The notes: generated by a model not told the origin, from the letters alone. Counted from the first letter of the stretch, positions 48,325 through 57,801 are shown. The stretch: 64,000 nt of DNA from Sphingomonas kyeonggiensis (GCF_030812785.1 NZ_JAUSTJ010000001.1:186001-250000); one strand, 5' to 3'. Program-made: numbers and translations.

Positions 48325-50643
48325 ATGACCGCCCAGTTCCGTACCGGCCTCGCCGCGCTCGCCGCCCTGTCGTTCACCTCCATCGCGCCTGCCCTGGCGC
48401 AGACGAGTCCGGAGCCGACCGCGGCCTCGGCCGATCCGAGGATCGGCACCGGTGGCGAGGGGCATACTTTCCCGGGCGCCGTTGCGCCCTTCGGCATGAT
48501 CCAGCTGAGCCCGGATACCGACACGACCTGCCAGATCCGCAAATGCTACGACCATGCCGCCGGCTATCGCTACGAGGACCCGACGATCCAGGGCTTCTCG
48601 ATGACCCATTTCTCGGGTGCCGGCCATTCGGACCTGGGCGACTTCCTGATCCAGCCGATCTCGGGCGACACGATCGGGCTGGAGCCCGACGACTATCGCT
48701 CGTCCTTCGACCACGCGACCGAGCAGGCAGTGCCCGGCTATTATGCGGTGACCCTGGCCAAGCCCGGCGTCCGCGCCGAGATGACCGCGGGCACGCGGGT
48801 GGGCGTCCAGCGCTACACTTTCCCCGCCGGCAAGCCCGCGCAGCTGCTGCTCGACCTGCGCAGCTCGCTCTACAACTATCCCGGCAAGATTCTCTGGTCG
48901 TCGATCCGCATCCGCCCGGACGGCACCATCACCGGTGCGCGTGAGACCCGCGGCTGGGCGCCAGCCCGCAAGCTGTTCTTCGCGATCCGCCCCTCGCACC
49001 AGATCACCGGCCACGCCTTCCTCAACCGCGAGGAGAAGGTGGAGTATAAGGGCTTTCAGGGCCCGAGCCGCGGTGCCGACGATGCCCAGCAGCTCGCCGG
49101 GCGGGAGCTGGTCGCACGGCTCGACTTCGGCCAGATCGACGGTCCGCTCGAGTTGAAGGTCGCGATTTCGGCAGTCGACGAGGACGGCGCGATCGCCAAT
49201 CTCGACAGCGAGCCCGGCAGTTTCGACGCGATCCGCGCCGCGACCGGCAAGGCCTGGGAACAGGCGCTCGGCGCGGTCGAGCTGGAAGGCTCGGCGCCAA
49301 TGAAGAAGATGGTCGCCACCGCGCTCTATCACAGCCTGATCGCGCCCAGCGTCTTCTCCGACGCCGATGGCCGCTGGCGCGGGCCGGACGATCAGGTCCA
49401 CGCGGCGAAGGGCTTCACCTTCCACTCGACCTTTTCGCTGTGGGACACGTTCCGCGCCGAGCATCCGCTGCTTCTGCTCACCCAGAGCGAGAAGAAGAAC
49501 GCCGATTTCGTCAACTCGCTGATCGCCAGCCAGCAGGTCAGCCCGTTCGGCATCCTGCCGGTCTGGCAGTTCCACGGCCGCGAGACCTGGACGATGATCG
49601 GCTATCACGCCGTGCCGGTGATCGCCGACGCGTACATGAAGGGCATCCGCGGCTTCGACCCCAATGCCGCGCTCGACGCGATGGTGAAGAGCGCCACCTA
49701 TGGCCCTTACGGCGGCCTCGACCAGTATATGAAGCTCGGTTACGTGCCGATCGACAAGGAGCCGGAAGCCGCCTCCAAGACGGTCGAATATGCCTATGAC
49801 GATTGGACCATCGCCCGCATGGCCCGGGCGATGGGCAAGACCGACCTCGCCGCCCCGTTCGAGGCCCGCGCCGGCAACTGGCGCAACAGCTTCGACGTGA
49901 AGACCGGGTTCCTGCGTGCCCGCAAGGCGGATGGGACCTACCGCACGCCCTTCGATCCCACCGCGATCAACTATGGCTCGGACTATACCGAGGGCAATGC
50001 CTGGCAATATTCCTGGTTCGTGCCGCAGGATCAGGCCGGCATGTTCAAGCTGCTCGGCGGCGACGCCGCGGCGGTGAAGAAGCTCGATGCGATGTTCGAC
50101 TTCGACAATTCGAAGATCGACTACAGCCATGCCGAGGACATTGCCGGGCTGATCGGCCAGTACATCCATGGCAACGAGCCGAGCCACCACGTCGCCTATC
50201 TCTACAGCTATGCCGGCCAGCCCTGGCGCACCCAGGAGCGGCTGAAGCAGATCGTCGACAGCCAGTACAAGCCGACCCCGGACGGCCTGTCGGGCAATGA
50301 TGATCTCGGCCAGATGTCGGCCTGGTTCGTGTTCACCGCGCTCGGCTTCTATCCGGTCGCGCCGGGCTCGAACGAATATGTCATCGGCCGCCCCTTCCTC
50401 GACCGGGCGACGCTCAACCTGCCCAACGGCAAGCGCTTCGCGATCGTCGCCGAGGGACTGTCGGACGCCAACAAATATGTCGGCAAGGTCACGCTCAACG
50501 GCAAGCCGCTGGCGCGCGGCTATCTGAAGCATGACGAGATCGTCGCCGGCGGCGAGCTGCGCTTCACCATGAGCGCGAAGCCCAACAAGAGCTGGGCGAC
50601 GGGCAAGGCGGCGCGGCCCTATTCGATGAGCACCGCCCGCTAG
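48325..50643 (+). CDS. GH92 family alpha-1,2-mannosidase, exported
   Basis: 772-residue secreted glycoside hydrolase family 92 enzyme, a calcium-dependent exo-mannosidase acting on alpha-1,2-mannosides such as those of N-glycans or yeast mannan. A signal peptide ends at ALAQ. Family signatures: DPRIGTGGEGHTFPGAVAPF, FSMTHFSGAGHSDLGD, LWDTFRAEHPLL, HHVAYLYSYAGQPWRTQ, and GNDDLGQMSAWFVF followed by LGFYPVAPGSNEYVIG. Normal length. ATG 48325. It lies head to head with an MFS gene and tail to tail (stop codons overlapping by two bases) with the LysR gene. Confidence 0.97.
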   Translation: MTAQFRTGLAALAALSFTSIAPALAQTSPEPTAASADPRIGTGGEGHTFPGAVAPFGMIQLSPDTDTTCQIRKCYDHAAGYRYEDPTIQGFSMTHFSGAGHSDLGDFLIQPISGDTIGLEPDDYRSSFDHATEQAVPGYYAVTLAKPGVRAEMTAGTRVGVQRYTFPAGKPAQLLLDLRSSLYNYPGKILWSSIRIRPDGTITGARETRGWAPARKLFFAIRPSHQITGHAFLNREEKVEYKGFQGPSRGADDAQQLAGRELVARLDFGQIDGPLELKVAISAVDEDGAIANLDSEPGSFDAIRAATGKAWEQALGAVELEGSAPMKKMVATALYHSLIAPSVFSDADGRWRGPDDQVHAAKGFTFHSTFSLWDTFRAEHPLLLLTQSEKKNADFVNSLIASQQVSPFGILPVWQFHGRETWTMIGYHAVPVIADAYMKGIRGFDPNAALDAMVKSATYGPYGGLDQYMKLGYVPIDKEPEAASKTVEYAYDDWTIARMARAMGKTDLAAPFEARAGNWRNSFDVKTGFLRARKADGTYRTPFDPTAINYGSDYTEGNAWQYSWFVPQDQAGMFKLLGGDAAAVKKLDAMFDFDNSKIDYSHAEDIAGLIGQYIHGNEPSHHVAYLYSYAGQPWRTQERLKQIVDSQYKPTPDGLSGNDDLGQMSAWFVFTALGFYPVAPGSNEYVIGRPFLDRATLNLPNGKRFAIVAEGLSDANKYVGKVTLNGKPLARGYLKHDEIVAGGELRFTMSAKPNKSWATGKAARPYSMSTAR

Positions 50644-51542
50644 GCGCCGCGGCGCACCGCATCGATGAATGCCCGCACCGCCGGCGCCATGTGGCGCTGC
50701 TGCGGGTAGCAGAGATAATGGCCGGGGAATGGTGCCGACCAGCGCTCGAGCATCGGCACCAGCCGGCCCGCCGCGATGTGGTCGCGCACCTTGGGCTCGA
50801 TCGCGAAGGCGATGCCGGCGCCCTGCAGCGCCGCTTCGAGACAGGCCTGCTTGTCGTCGAGGATCAGCGGCCCGTCGACCGCGACCTGGAACCAGCCGCC
50901 TTCCCAGAACTCCCAGTGATAGGGCGCGGCATTGCCCGGCCAGCGCCAGCGGATGCAGCGGTGGCGCAGCAGATCGCGGGGATGCTCGGGTACGCCGTGC
51001 GCGGCGACATAGTCCGGCGTGGCGACGGCAAGCTGGCGCATCTCCGCGCCCAGCGCCACCGCGACCATGTCGCGCTCGACCAGCTCGCCGATGCGGATCG
51101 CCACGTCATAGCCGCCCGCGACGATGTCGATCACCGTGTCGTCCAGCGAGATGTCGAGCACGACATCGGGATAGTCCCGCCCGAACCGGGCGAGGATGGG
51201 CAGCACGTGCAGCTCGCCGGCGAAGCGAGAGGCGTGGACGCGCACCCGCCCCGCGATCCCCTCGCGCCCGGCGCGGGCCTGCAGCATCGCCTCGCCCAGC
51301 TCGGCCAGCGCCGGCCCGGTGCGCGCGAGCAGCGCAGCCCCCGCCTCGGTAAGCGAGACGCTGCGGGTGGTGCGGTTGAGCAGCCGCGTGCCCAGCCGCG
51401 CCTCCAGCCCCCGCACCAGCTGGCTCAGTGCCGAGGGTGTCACCCCCATCGCCCCGGCGGCGCGGCTGAAGCTCAGCACCTGCGCGACGGCGACGAAGCC
51501 GCGCAGCTGCTGGTAGTCGGCGGAGAGCAGGGTGGTATCCAT
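50640..51542 (-). CDS. LysR-family transcriptional regulator
   Basis: 300-residue regulator: winged helix-turn-helix at ~10-70 (LRGFVAVAQVLSFSRAAGAM, TPSALSQLVRGLEARLG), a linker, and a substrate-binding co-inducer domain (~95-300). The inducer is unknown. Divergent from an SDR-family oxidoreductase gene 97 bases away, the usual arrangement for a LysR regulator and its target; two palindromes in the gap may be its operators. Its stop overlaps that of the GH92 gene. The ATG at 51540-51542 begins MDTTLLSADYQQL. Confidence 0.94.
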   Translation of the reverse strand: MDTTLLSADYQQLRGFVAVAQVLSFSRAAGAMGVTPSALSQLVRGLEARLGTRLLNRTTRSVSLTEAGAALLARTGPALAELGEAMLQARAGREGIAGRVRVHASRFAGELHVLPILARFGRDYPDVVLDISLDDTVIDIVAGGYDVAIRIGELVERDMVAVALGAEMRQLAVATPDYVAAHGVPEHPRDLLRHRCIRWRWPGNAAPYHWEFWEGGWFQVAVDGPLILDDKQACLEAALQGAGIAFAIEPKVRDHIAAGRLVPMLERWSAPFPGHYLCYPQQRHMAPAVRAFIDAVRRGA

Positions 51543-51557
51543 CCCGACTGTTTAGCA

Positions 51558-51589
51558 GGACTTACAAGTCCATGGCAAAACCGCGCCAT
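51558..51589. promoter_or_regulatory. Candidate LysR operator palindromes
   Basis: GGACTTACAAGTCC (51558-51571, perfect, 6-base arms) followed directly by ATGGC-N8-GCCAT (51572-51589). Both lie in the 97-base gap between the divergent LysR and SDR genes. Confidence 0.4.
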
Positions 51590-51639
51590 TATCCTGGAGG
51601 CTGCCCGCACCAATCTCCTGTCGCGAAGGAGATTGCATC

Positions 51640-52458
51640 ATGAAGACCTGGTTCATCACCGGCATTTCGCGCGGGCTCGGCCTTGCGCTGGCACAGGCGG
51701 CACTGGCGCGCGGCGACACCGTCATCGGCACCGTGCGCGGCGCGGCGCCCGAACTCGTGCAGGGCAGCGGCACGCTGCATGTGCTGCATCTCGACATGAC
51801 CGATCCGGCGGCGATCGCCCCGACGGTCGAACAGGCCTTCGCGCTGACTGGACGCATCGACGTCCTCGTCAACAATGCCGGCTACGGCCTGCTCGGCGCG
51901 ATCGAGCAGGCGAGCGATGCCGATGTCGCCCGGCTGTTCGAAGTCGACCTGTTCGGCCCCTTCCGCCTGATCCGCGCCGCGCTGCCCCGGCTGCGCGCGC
52001 AGGGCAGCGGCCATATCGTCAACGTCACGTCGATCGCCGGCCGTGCCCCGGGCGCCGGCTCGGGCCTCTACGCCTCGGCCAAATATGCGCTCGAAGGCCT
52101 CTCGGCCGCGCTCGCGCAGGAGATCGCCCCGCTCGGCATCCATGTCACCGCGGTGGCGCCGGGCGCCTTCCGCACCGACTTCCTGTCGAATCGCTCGATC
52201 CGCAAGAGCAGGGCGGACGCGAGCTATGCCGCGGTCGGCCGTTCCTCGGCGGCATTCGACGCGATGGCCGGCAAGCAGCTTGGCGATCCCGCCCGTGCCG
52301 CCGCCGCGATCCTCGCGCTGACCGATTCGGCCAACCCGCCGGTCCACCTGCTGCTCGGCAGCGATGCGCTGCGCCGGGCCCGCGAGAAGCTCGATGCGGT
52401 GATCGACGAGATCGATCGCTGGGAACCGGTCACCCTCGGCACCGACTTCGCGGAATAG
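51640..52458 (+). CDS. Short-chain dehydrogenase/reductase
   Basis: 272-residue NAD(P)-dependent oxidoreductase. The Rossmann motif is FITGISRGLGLALAQAAL (TGxxxGxG form), then NNAG at DVLVNNAGYG, the catalytic Ser region VNVTSIAGRAPGAGSG, and Tyr-x3-Lys in YASAKYALEGL. The substrate is unknown. Likely controlled by the divergent LysR regulator. AAGGAGATTGCATC precedes the ATG at 51640, a good ribosome site. Confidence 0.93.
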   Translation: MKTWFITGISRGLGLALAQAALARGDTVIGTVRGAAPELVQGSGTLHVLHLDMTDPAAIAPTVEQAFALTGRIDVLVNNAGYGLLGAIEQASDADVARLFEVDLFGPFRLIRAALPRLRAQGSGHIVNVTSIAGRAPGAGSGLYASAKYALEGLSAALAQEIAPLGIHVTAVAPGAFRTDFLSNRSIRKSRADASYAAVGRSSAAFDAMAGKQLGDPARAAAAILALTDSANPPVHLLLGSDALRRAREKLDAVIDEIDRWEPVTLGTDFAE

Positions 52459-52463
52459 CCGGC

Positions 52464-53342
52464 CTAGGGCGCGCCGATCGTTCCGCGCAGGAAGCCGCCC
52501 ACGCGGCGCGCCCATTCTTCATCGTGGAAATTGCTGACCTTGCCATGGTCCAACCCCGGCACCAGCCACAGCCCCTTGCGGTTCGGCGCGGCCGCGAACA
52601 GCATTCGGGTCTCGACCGGCGGCGTATAGCGATCCTCCGCCCCGCCGATCACGAACACCGGCGCGCGAAAATCGCGGATCGCCGTGACCGGCGCGATCCG
52701 CGCGGGCCATACGCCATAGCGCGGCAGCGACTGGAGACTGAGCAGCGGTTCGCCGATCGTCCCGCCGACGCTTCCCAGCATCGCCGCCATCCGGTTGTAG
52801 ATCGCATGGCGGATGTCGGGGAACACCGCGACCAGCACCAGCGCATCGGCAGGCACCGCGCCGTCGCGCCCGACGAGCGCCGCCGCCCCGCCCAGCGAGA
52901 CGCCGATCACCCCGACCTTGGACTGGTGCTGCCGCGCCTTCAGCCAGTCGAAGGCGGCGCGCGCGTCGAGCCCCTCGTCCAGGCCATAACTATGGTCGGT
53001 GATCGCCGATTCGCCATGCCCGCGCAGATCGATGGTGAGCGCGGCAAAGCCCTGCGCGACCAGCGCCTCCGCCATCGGCGCAGTCTGATTCCGCGAGGCG
53101 CCGACGCCGTGGAGCAGCAGCACCGCCGGCGCATCGGGCCGGCGCCCGGGCCAGTACGTCCCGGCAATCGCGACGCCGTCGCGCGCCTTGAGCCGCACCG
53201 CCTGCGCGGGCGGCGGCACGGGATCGACCGCGGAGGCATGGCCAGCCGCAGCCATCGAGCCGAAGCGCCAGCTGGCGCCAAGCACAACCACCAGCAGCAG
53301 CAAAGCCGTCGCAATCGCCAGCCTGGTGCCCCGCCCCCGCAA
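52464..53342 (-). CDS. Membrane-anchored alpha/beta hydrolase
   Basis: 292-residue hydrolase with an N-terminal membrane anchor (AIATALLLLVVVLGASW) and a periplasmic alpha/beta fold: oxyanion segment LLLHGVGASRNQ, nucleophile elbow GVSLGG, Asp in IGGAEDRYTPP and His in GLDHGK. It resembles dienelactone-hydrolase/acyl-esterase types; substrate unknown. No ATG opens this frame; the TTG at 53340-53342 lies four bases past the murA stop, so it is probably co-transcribed with and coupled to murA. A start further in would cut the anchor. Confidence 0.88.
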   Translation of the reverse strand: MRGRGTRLAIATALLLLVVVLGASWRFGSMAAAGHASAVDPVPPPAQAVRLKARDGVAIAGTYWPGRRPDAPAVLLLHGVGASRNQTAPMAEALVAQGFAALTIDLRGHGESAITDHSYGLDEGLDARAAFDWLKARQHQSKVGVIGVSLGGAAALVGRDGAVPADALVLVAVFPDIRHAIYNRMAAMLGSVGGTIGEPLLSLQSLPRYGVWPARIAPVTAIRDFRAPVFVIGGAEDRYTPPVETRMLFAAAPNRKGLWLVPGLDHGKVSNFHDEEWARRVGGFLRGTIGAP

Positions 53343-53346
53343 GGTC

Positions 53347-54630
53347 CTAGCCGTCGCCGACGCGCTCGATATCGGCGCCGACCGCCTGAAGCTTCTCCTC
53401 GAGCCGCTCGTACCCGCGGTCGAGGTGATAGACGCGATTGACCTGGGTCTCGCCCTCGGCGGCGAGGCCGGCGAGGATCAGGCTCATCGAGGCGCGCAGA
53501 TCGGTCGCCATCACCTGGGCACCGACCAGCTTGGTCGGCCCGTGCACCACGGCGGTGCGCCCGCGCACGTCGATATGCGCGCCCATGCGGGTCAGCTCGG
53601 GCACGTGCATGTAGCGGTTCTCGAAGATCGTCTCGGTGAACACGCTGGCGCCCTCGGCGACCAGCTGCATCGCCATGAACTGCGCCTGCATGTCGGTGGC
53701 GAAGCCCGGGAAGGGCGCGGTCGACAGCGTCAGCGGCTTGAGCGGGCCATTGGCGGCGACGCGGATGCCGGTCTTGGTCTCCTCGACCGTCACGCCGGCC
53801 TGGACGAGTGCGTCGAGCGTCGCGCGCATGTCGCCCGCCGCCGCGCCGACCAGCTCGATGTCGCCGCCGGTGATCGCCGCGGCACAGGCATAGCTGCCCG
53901 CCTCGATCCGGTCGGGCATCACCGCATAGGTCGCGCCGTGCAGGCGATCCACGCCTTCGATCTCCAGCCGCTCGGTGCCGATGCCGCCGATCCTGGCGCC
54001 CATCGCGACGAGCAGGTTGCACAGGTCGACGATCTCCGGCTCGCGCGCCGCATTGTCGAGCACGGTGGTGCCCTTGCAGGTCACCGCCGCCATCAGCGCA
54101 TTCTCGGTCGCGCCGACCGAGACCACCGGGAAGCTGAATCGCCCGCCAGGCAGGCGGCCGCCAGGCGCCGTCGCCTTCACATAGCCGGCAGCCAGCTCGA
54201 TCTCGGCGCCCATCGCCTCCAGCGCCTTCAGGTGCAGGTCGATCGGGCGGTTGCCGATCGCGCAGCCGCCCGGCAGCGACACCGTCGCCTCGCCCGCGCG
54301 GCCGAGCAGCGGGCCGAGCACCAGGATCGAGGCGCGCATCTTGCGGACGATGTCATAGGGCGCGACCGTCGAGGTCAGCTTGCCCGCGCGCACCGTCATC
54401 ACCCGGCCGAAATCGGTCGGCCGCGTGCCTTCGATCGAGGTCGAGGCGCCCAGCTCGTTGAGCAGGTGCCCGAAGCTGTCGACATCCGCCAGGCGCGGCA
54501 GATTGCGCAGCGTCAACGGCTCGTCGGTGAGCAGCGCGCAGGGCATCAGGGTGAGCGCGGCGTTCTTCGCGCCGGATACGGGGATCTTGCCGGAGAGGCG
54601 GTTGCCGCCGCGAATGAGAATACGGTCCAT
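53347..54630 (-). CDS. murA: UDP-N-acetylglucosamine 1-carboxyvinyltransferase
   Basis: 427-residue cytoplasmic enzyme of the first committed step of peptidoglycan synthesis: transfers enolpyruvate from PEP to UDP-GlcNAc. Lys22-Asn23 (SGAKNAAL) and the catalytic Cys123 ([15 protein letters not shown]) are present; the Cys makes the protein sensitive to fosfomycin in principle. Other signatures: [17 protein letters not shown] and [16 protein letters not shown] at 54628-54630. Downstream is the alpha/beta hydrolase gene. It is divergent from the Crp/Fnr gene. Confidence 0.98.
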   Translation of the reverse strand: MDRILIRGGNRLSGKIPVSGAKNAALTLMPCALLTDEPLTLRNLPRLADVDSFGHLLNELGASTSIEGTRPTDFGRVMTVRAGKLTSTVAPYDIVRKMRASILVLGPLLGRAGEATVSLPGGCAIGNRPIDLHLKALEAMGAEIELAAGYVKATAPGGRLPGGRFSFPVVSVGATENALMAAVTCKGTTVLDNAAREPEIVDLCNLLVAMGARIGGIGTERLEIEGVDRLHGATYAVMPDRIEAGSYACAAAITGGDIELVGAAAGDMRATLDALVQAGVTVEETKTGIRVAANGPLKPLTLSTAPFPGFATDMQAQFMAMQLVAEGASVFTETIFENRYMHVPELTRMGAHIDVRGRTAVVHGPTKLVGAQVMATDLRASMSLILAGLAAEGETQVNRVYHLDRGYERLEEKLQAVGADIERVGDG

Positions 54631-54752
54631 GCCGGGCTTCTAATCGTTGGCCAGCGCCGCGCAAGTGCAGGCGTTTTTTACGGGCTTGATCGATTTTAAT
54701 GCATTGATTCCACGGCACTGCTTTGCATCGGCGCTCGGGGGGAAGCCAGCGC

Positions 54753-55487
54753 GTGTCGGGCAGTTGTTTCGCGGAAATGTTGAGTCAGCTGATCGACCTC
54801 TCAACGGTCGAGCAGAAGGCGCTCGAAAAATTGGAGGAACGCCACCGGTCCGTGCGCCGGGGCGCAGTGTTGCAGCGTGAGAACGAAGGGAGCAACGAGC
54901 TCTACATCCTGCGCAAGGGCTTGATGATGAGCTATGTGCTGCTCGACGATGGCAGCCGGCAGATCCTGCGCTTCCTGTTCCCGGGCGACATGCTCGGCGT
55001 CTCCAGCGCGGTCTATCGCGAAGCTCCCGAGACGCTGGCTGCGCTTTCGGACTGCGTCGTCTGCCCGTTCGACCGTGCCGCGCTGTCGGACCTGATGCTC
55101 GAGCATCCCCGGCTCGGCGCGATGGTGCTGGTCTATTCGCAGATCGAGCGCGTGGCGCTCACCGATCGGCTCGCCGCGCTCGGCCGCACCAGCGCCAAGG
55201 CGCGCGTCGCCGCGCTGCTGCTCGACCTGCGCAACCGCCTGCGCGGCACAGACAAGGACCTGACCAACGTCTTCACCCTCGGCCTGACCCAGGAGGAAGT
55301 CGGTGACGCAACCGGGCTGACGGCAGTGCACGTCAACCGCATGCTGCGCCAGCTGGAGGAAGAGCATCTGATCGCGCGCGAAGGCGGCCGGGTGACCCTG
55401 CTCGACGAGCGCGCGCTCGCCCGTGCGGCCAATTATGTGAACCGCTACGAAGGGCTCGATCTCAGCTGGCTCCCCAAGGGGCCCTGA
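54753..55487 (+). CDS. Crp/Fnr-family transcriptional regulator
   Basis: 244-residue regulator: cyclic-nucleotide-binding-like beta-roll (~25-140, GAVLQRENEGSNELYILRKG, LRFLFPGDMLGVSSAV), dimer helix, and a C-terminal HTH (TQEEVGDATGLTAVHVNRML). There is no N-terminal cysteine cluster as in FNR; a single Cys in SGSCFAEML and one in SDCVVCPF are present, so an iron-sulfur sensor is unlikely. The effector is unknown. I prefer the GTG at 54753, with GGGGGGAAG upstream; TTG 54723 and ATG 54777 are alternatives. Confidence 0.9.
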   Translation: MSGSCFAEMLSQLIDLSTVEQKALEKLEERHRSVRRGAVLQRENEGSNELYILRKGLMMSYVLLDDGSRQILRFLFPGDMLGVSSAVYREAPETLAALSDCVVCPFDRAALSDLMLEHPRLGAMVLVYSQIERVALTDRLAALGRTSAKARVAALLLDLRNRLRGTDKDLTNVFTLGLTQEEVGDATGLTAVHVNRMLRQLEEEHLIAREGGRVTLLDERALARAANYVNRYEGLDLSWLPKGP

Positions 55488-55732
55488 GTGGCTTCCGGTG
55501 ATTTCGAGAAAAAGGGTGGGCCGGACGTCTGCGGTGACAAGCTCGCGCCGCCCGGCCCTTTGTTCCCGCCAAAACCCCCCGGTTCCCAGGAACTGCGGTC
55601 CTTCTACCGATTCGCGACTGGGCTGTGTCGCCCGGAAAAACGCCTATGGTGGAAGCCCTTAGGCAGAGGCGTAACGACAGCTTGCACGAACGGGAGCGCG
55701 CGGTCACCCTGGTCCGGCAAGGGGGATGCGCG

Positions 55733-56500
55733 ATGAAGTGGCCAAGGGACATTCCGTTCGATCCGGCACGCAGGCGCTATTACCAGCTCGATTCGTCCTT
55801 CCGGCACAATCCGAGCGATTACGAACTGCTCAACCCGCTCGAAATCTATCCGGTCAGGACCACGCTGAGCGGCGACACCGTCCCGATCACCGCGGGACCG
55901 CGCAAATATGTCGCCTGGGGATCCCGCACCGAGAGCAGCTACGGCCTGCCCGCGCTGCGGGCCAAGCCCCGGGTGATCGTCGCCCATCGCAACAAGCCGC
56001 TGGACATCTACGGCTTCCTCACCCGCCGGCTGGTTTCCAGCCGGGCCCGGGAGTTGCTCCACGCAATCGACCCGGAGGGCTTCGACTTCGCCGAATGCGA
56101 TACCGTCACCCGGGGAGGGCGCCCGATCGAACCCTATTGGCTGATGGACGTCGCCAGGCTCGCTCCCGGGTTCGACAAGTCGCGATCGGTATTCGACATC
56201 AGGCACGGCGAGGACGGAATTACCGGAGAGAAATATTCCTGGATCGGCGATCTCTACGACATCCACATGGCGCCCGACCTGCCCGCCGACCACCATGTCT
56301 TCCTGCTGCCAGAACACAGCCTCCACATGGTGTTCGACGAAGTGCTGGCCGATGCGTGGCGCGCCCATGGCTTTCTCGGCGCGGCTTTCCAGCCGATGCA
56401 GCCGCCCACGCGGCGCGAGCGGTCGCCGTCCGCCCTCCGGTACGCGAATTTCGACTATTGGGTTAATGGCCGGTTCCGCGAGCGGACGGCGGGCGCCTAG
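55733..56500 (+). CDS. DUF1629/Imm11-like protein
   Basis: 255 residues, no signal or membrane segment. The C-terminal half resembles the DUF1629/Imm11 family of presumed immunity proteins: GFDFAECDTVTRGGRPIEPY, YWLMDVARLAP, and the closing pattern HVFLLPEHSLHMVFDEVLAD followed by AWRAHGFLGAAF, which matches the family form H-x-FRL...VFCDE..KDA..AxG..G..F. The match is by eye. ATG 55733 has AGGGGGAT upstream; the frame open from 55625 is rejected. No partner toxin gene is adjacent. The 245 bases before it contain no gene I can support. Confidence 0.6.
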   Translation: MKWPRDIPFDPARRRYYQLDSSFRHNPSDYELLNPLEIYPVRTTLSGDTVPITAGPRKYVAWGSRTESSYGLPALRAKPRVIVAHRNKPLDIYGFLTRRLVSSRARELLHAIDPEGFDFAECDTVTRGGRPIEPYWLMDVARLAPGFDKSRSVFDIRHGEDGITGEKYSWIGDLYDIHMAPDLPADHHVFLLPEHSLHMVFDEVLADAWRAHGFLGAAFQPMQPPTRRERSPSALRYANFDYWVNGRFRERTAGA

Positions 56501-56507
56501 GCCGGGG

Positions 56508-56834
56508 TCACGCCTTCTCCAGCGTGCACTGCAGCGGGTGCTGGTTCTGCCGGGCGAAGTCGATCACCTGGCTCACCTTGGTCTCGGCGACTTCATAGCT
56601 GAACACGCCGCACACGCCCACGCCGCGCTGGTGGACATGCAGCATCACCCGCGTCGCCTCTTCCATGTCCATGCGGAAGAAGCGCTGCAGGCACAGCACG
56701 ACGAACTCCATCGGGGTGTAGTCGTCGTTGAGCATGAGCACGCGGTAGGGCGTCGGCTTCTTGGTGCGGGTGCGCGTGGCAAGGCCGATCGAGGGGTTGT
56801 TCCCCCGATCGTCGTCATTGCCGTCTTCGGCCAT
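56508..56834 (-). CDS. clpS: ClpS adaptor protein
   Basis: 108-residue adaptor that delivers N-degron substrates to ClpA-ClpP. Signatures: [20 protein letters not shown], with the Asn-Asp-Asp and hydrophobic pocket residues, and [20 protein letters not shown]. The start is ambiguous: ATG at 56832-56834 is my choice; an upstream GTG at 56864 would add ten residues; neither has a clear ribosome site. clpA is not adjacent; clpB elsewhere in the window is a different Hsp100 protein. Confidence 0.93.
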   Translation of the reverse strand: MAEDGNDDDRGNNPSIGLATRTRTKKPTPYRVLMLNDDYTPMEFVVLCLQRFFRMDMEEATRVMLHVHQRGVGVCGVFSYEVAETKVSQVIDFARQNQHPLQCTLEKA

Positions 56835-56937
56835 GCGGATCTGAAATTTCACGGGATTTGTCACGGTGCGGAAAATATGGGTTCGCGTCCGCTAGGGCAA
56901 GGCCGCGGCGAACGCGTAAACCCCGATTGGGACCGGA

Positions 56938-56975
56938 TAAAAGGAAAGGCGGCCCTTCCCGGAGGAAGGACCGCC
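56938..56975 (-). terminator. Rho-independent terminator of the phasin gene
   Basis: Minus-strand 12-bp stem (56964-56975 with 56948-56959, one G-T pair), loop TCCG, then TTTCCTTTTA. It lies past the phasin stop. Confidence 0.8.
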
Positions 56976-57011
56976 CTGATTCCTGACTTCCGGCTGGCCG
57001 GAAGCGCCCGC

Positions 57012-57779
57012 TTACGCTGCGGTCTTCACCTTCTCGGCGGCGACGGCAACGCGGTTCGACAGCGGCTGGGCCGCGTCGCTGGCGAGCTTGATCAGCGCCT
57101 CGGTGTTCTTCGAAGCCTCGGCGACGTACGAGTCGAACGCGCCGCGGAAATAGTCGCTCTGCAGGCGGAAGAAATCGGCCGGCGACTTGACGGTGGCGAG
57201 GTTCTTCAGCGCGGCGGTCGCGCTCTCGAACGACTTGCGGCCGTACTCGGCGGCGTCCTGGCCCAGGCCCTCGAAGCCCTTGGCGGCGATGCGGCCCGAC
57301 TCGACCAGCGCCTCGACATTGCCCTTGGCGAAGTCATTGGCTTCCTCGACCAGCTTGGTCGACTTCTCGACGGCGGCCTTGGTACGCTCGTTCCACTCGC
57401 CGAACAGGGCCTGGGCCTTGGCAGTGGCGTTCTCGACGGTGCTGTTGTCGAAGGTAGTTGCCATTTTCACGGTTTCCTTGACTGCCGGCGCGGCGAGCGT
57501 CTCTTCGACGGCTTCCACGGCGGTGGGTGCGGTTTCCGCGGCAGCCTCGATGACGGGCTCGACCACGGCTTCAACGGTTTCGGTCACTTCCTGCGGTGCT
57601 GCCTCGAGAACCGGGACCGGCTCGGCGAAGGGCACCTGGACAATCGTCTCGGCGGCCTCGACCGGCGCGGGCTTCTCAGCCTCGGGCACAGCAACTTTCC
57701 CTGGCGCGGCCTTGGCGCGCGCCGCAGGCTTCTGAACGACGGGCTTTGCCGCGCCGGACTTCGGTCCCTTGGTGGCCAT
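57012..57779 (-). CDS. Phasin (PHA granule-associated protein)
   Basis: 255-residue granule-coating protein. The C-terminal ~150 residues are the phasin domain (FDNSTVENATAKAQALFGEW, NDFAKGNVEALVESGRIAAK, SPADFFRLQSDYFRGAFD), which is amphipathic and lines polyhydroxyalkanoate granules. The N-terminal ~100 residues are an Ala/Pro/Val/Glu-rich, Lys-rich tail (AARAKAAPGKVA) like those proposed to touch DNA or other proteins. ATG at 57777-57779. phaC lies just upstream on the same strand, but a separate promoter with a PhaR-like operator occupies the gap. Confidence 0.93.
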   Translation of the reverse strand: MATKGPKSGAAKPVVQKPAARAKAAPGKVAVPEAEKPAPVEAAETIVQVPFAEPVPVLEAAPQEVTETVEAVVEPVIEAAAETAPTAVEAVEETLAAPAVKETVKMATTFDNSTVENATAKAQALFGEWNERTKAAVEKSTKLVEEANDFAKGNVEALVESGRIAAKGFEGLGQDAAEYGRKSFESATAALKNLATVKSPADFFRLQSDYFRGAFDSYVAEASKNTEALIKLASDAAQPLSNRVAVAAEKVKTAA

Positions 57780-57801
57780 GATGTGCCTTCCCTAAAGCTA
57801 T

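Noticed and set aside
55488..55736. 82-codon open frame beginning with GTG directly after the Crp/Fnr stop
   Set aside because: No ribosome site, proline-rich composition without family-like pattern, and it ends inside the start of the next gene; treated as intergenic.
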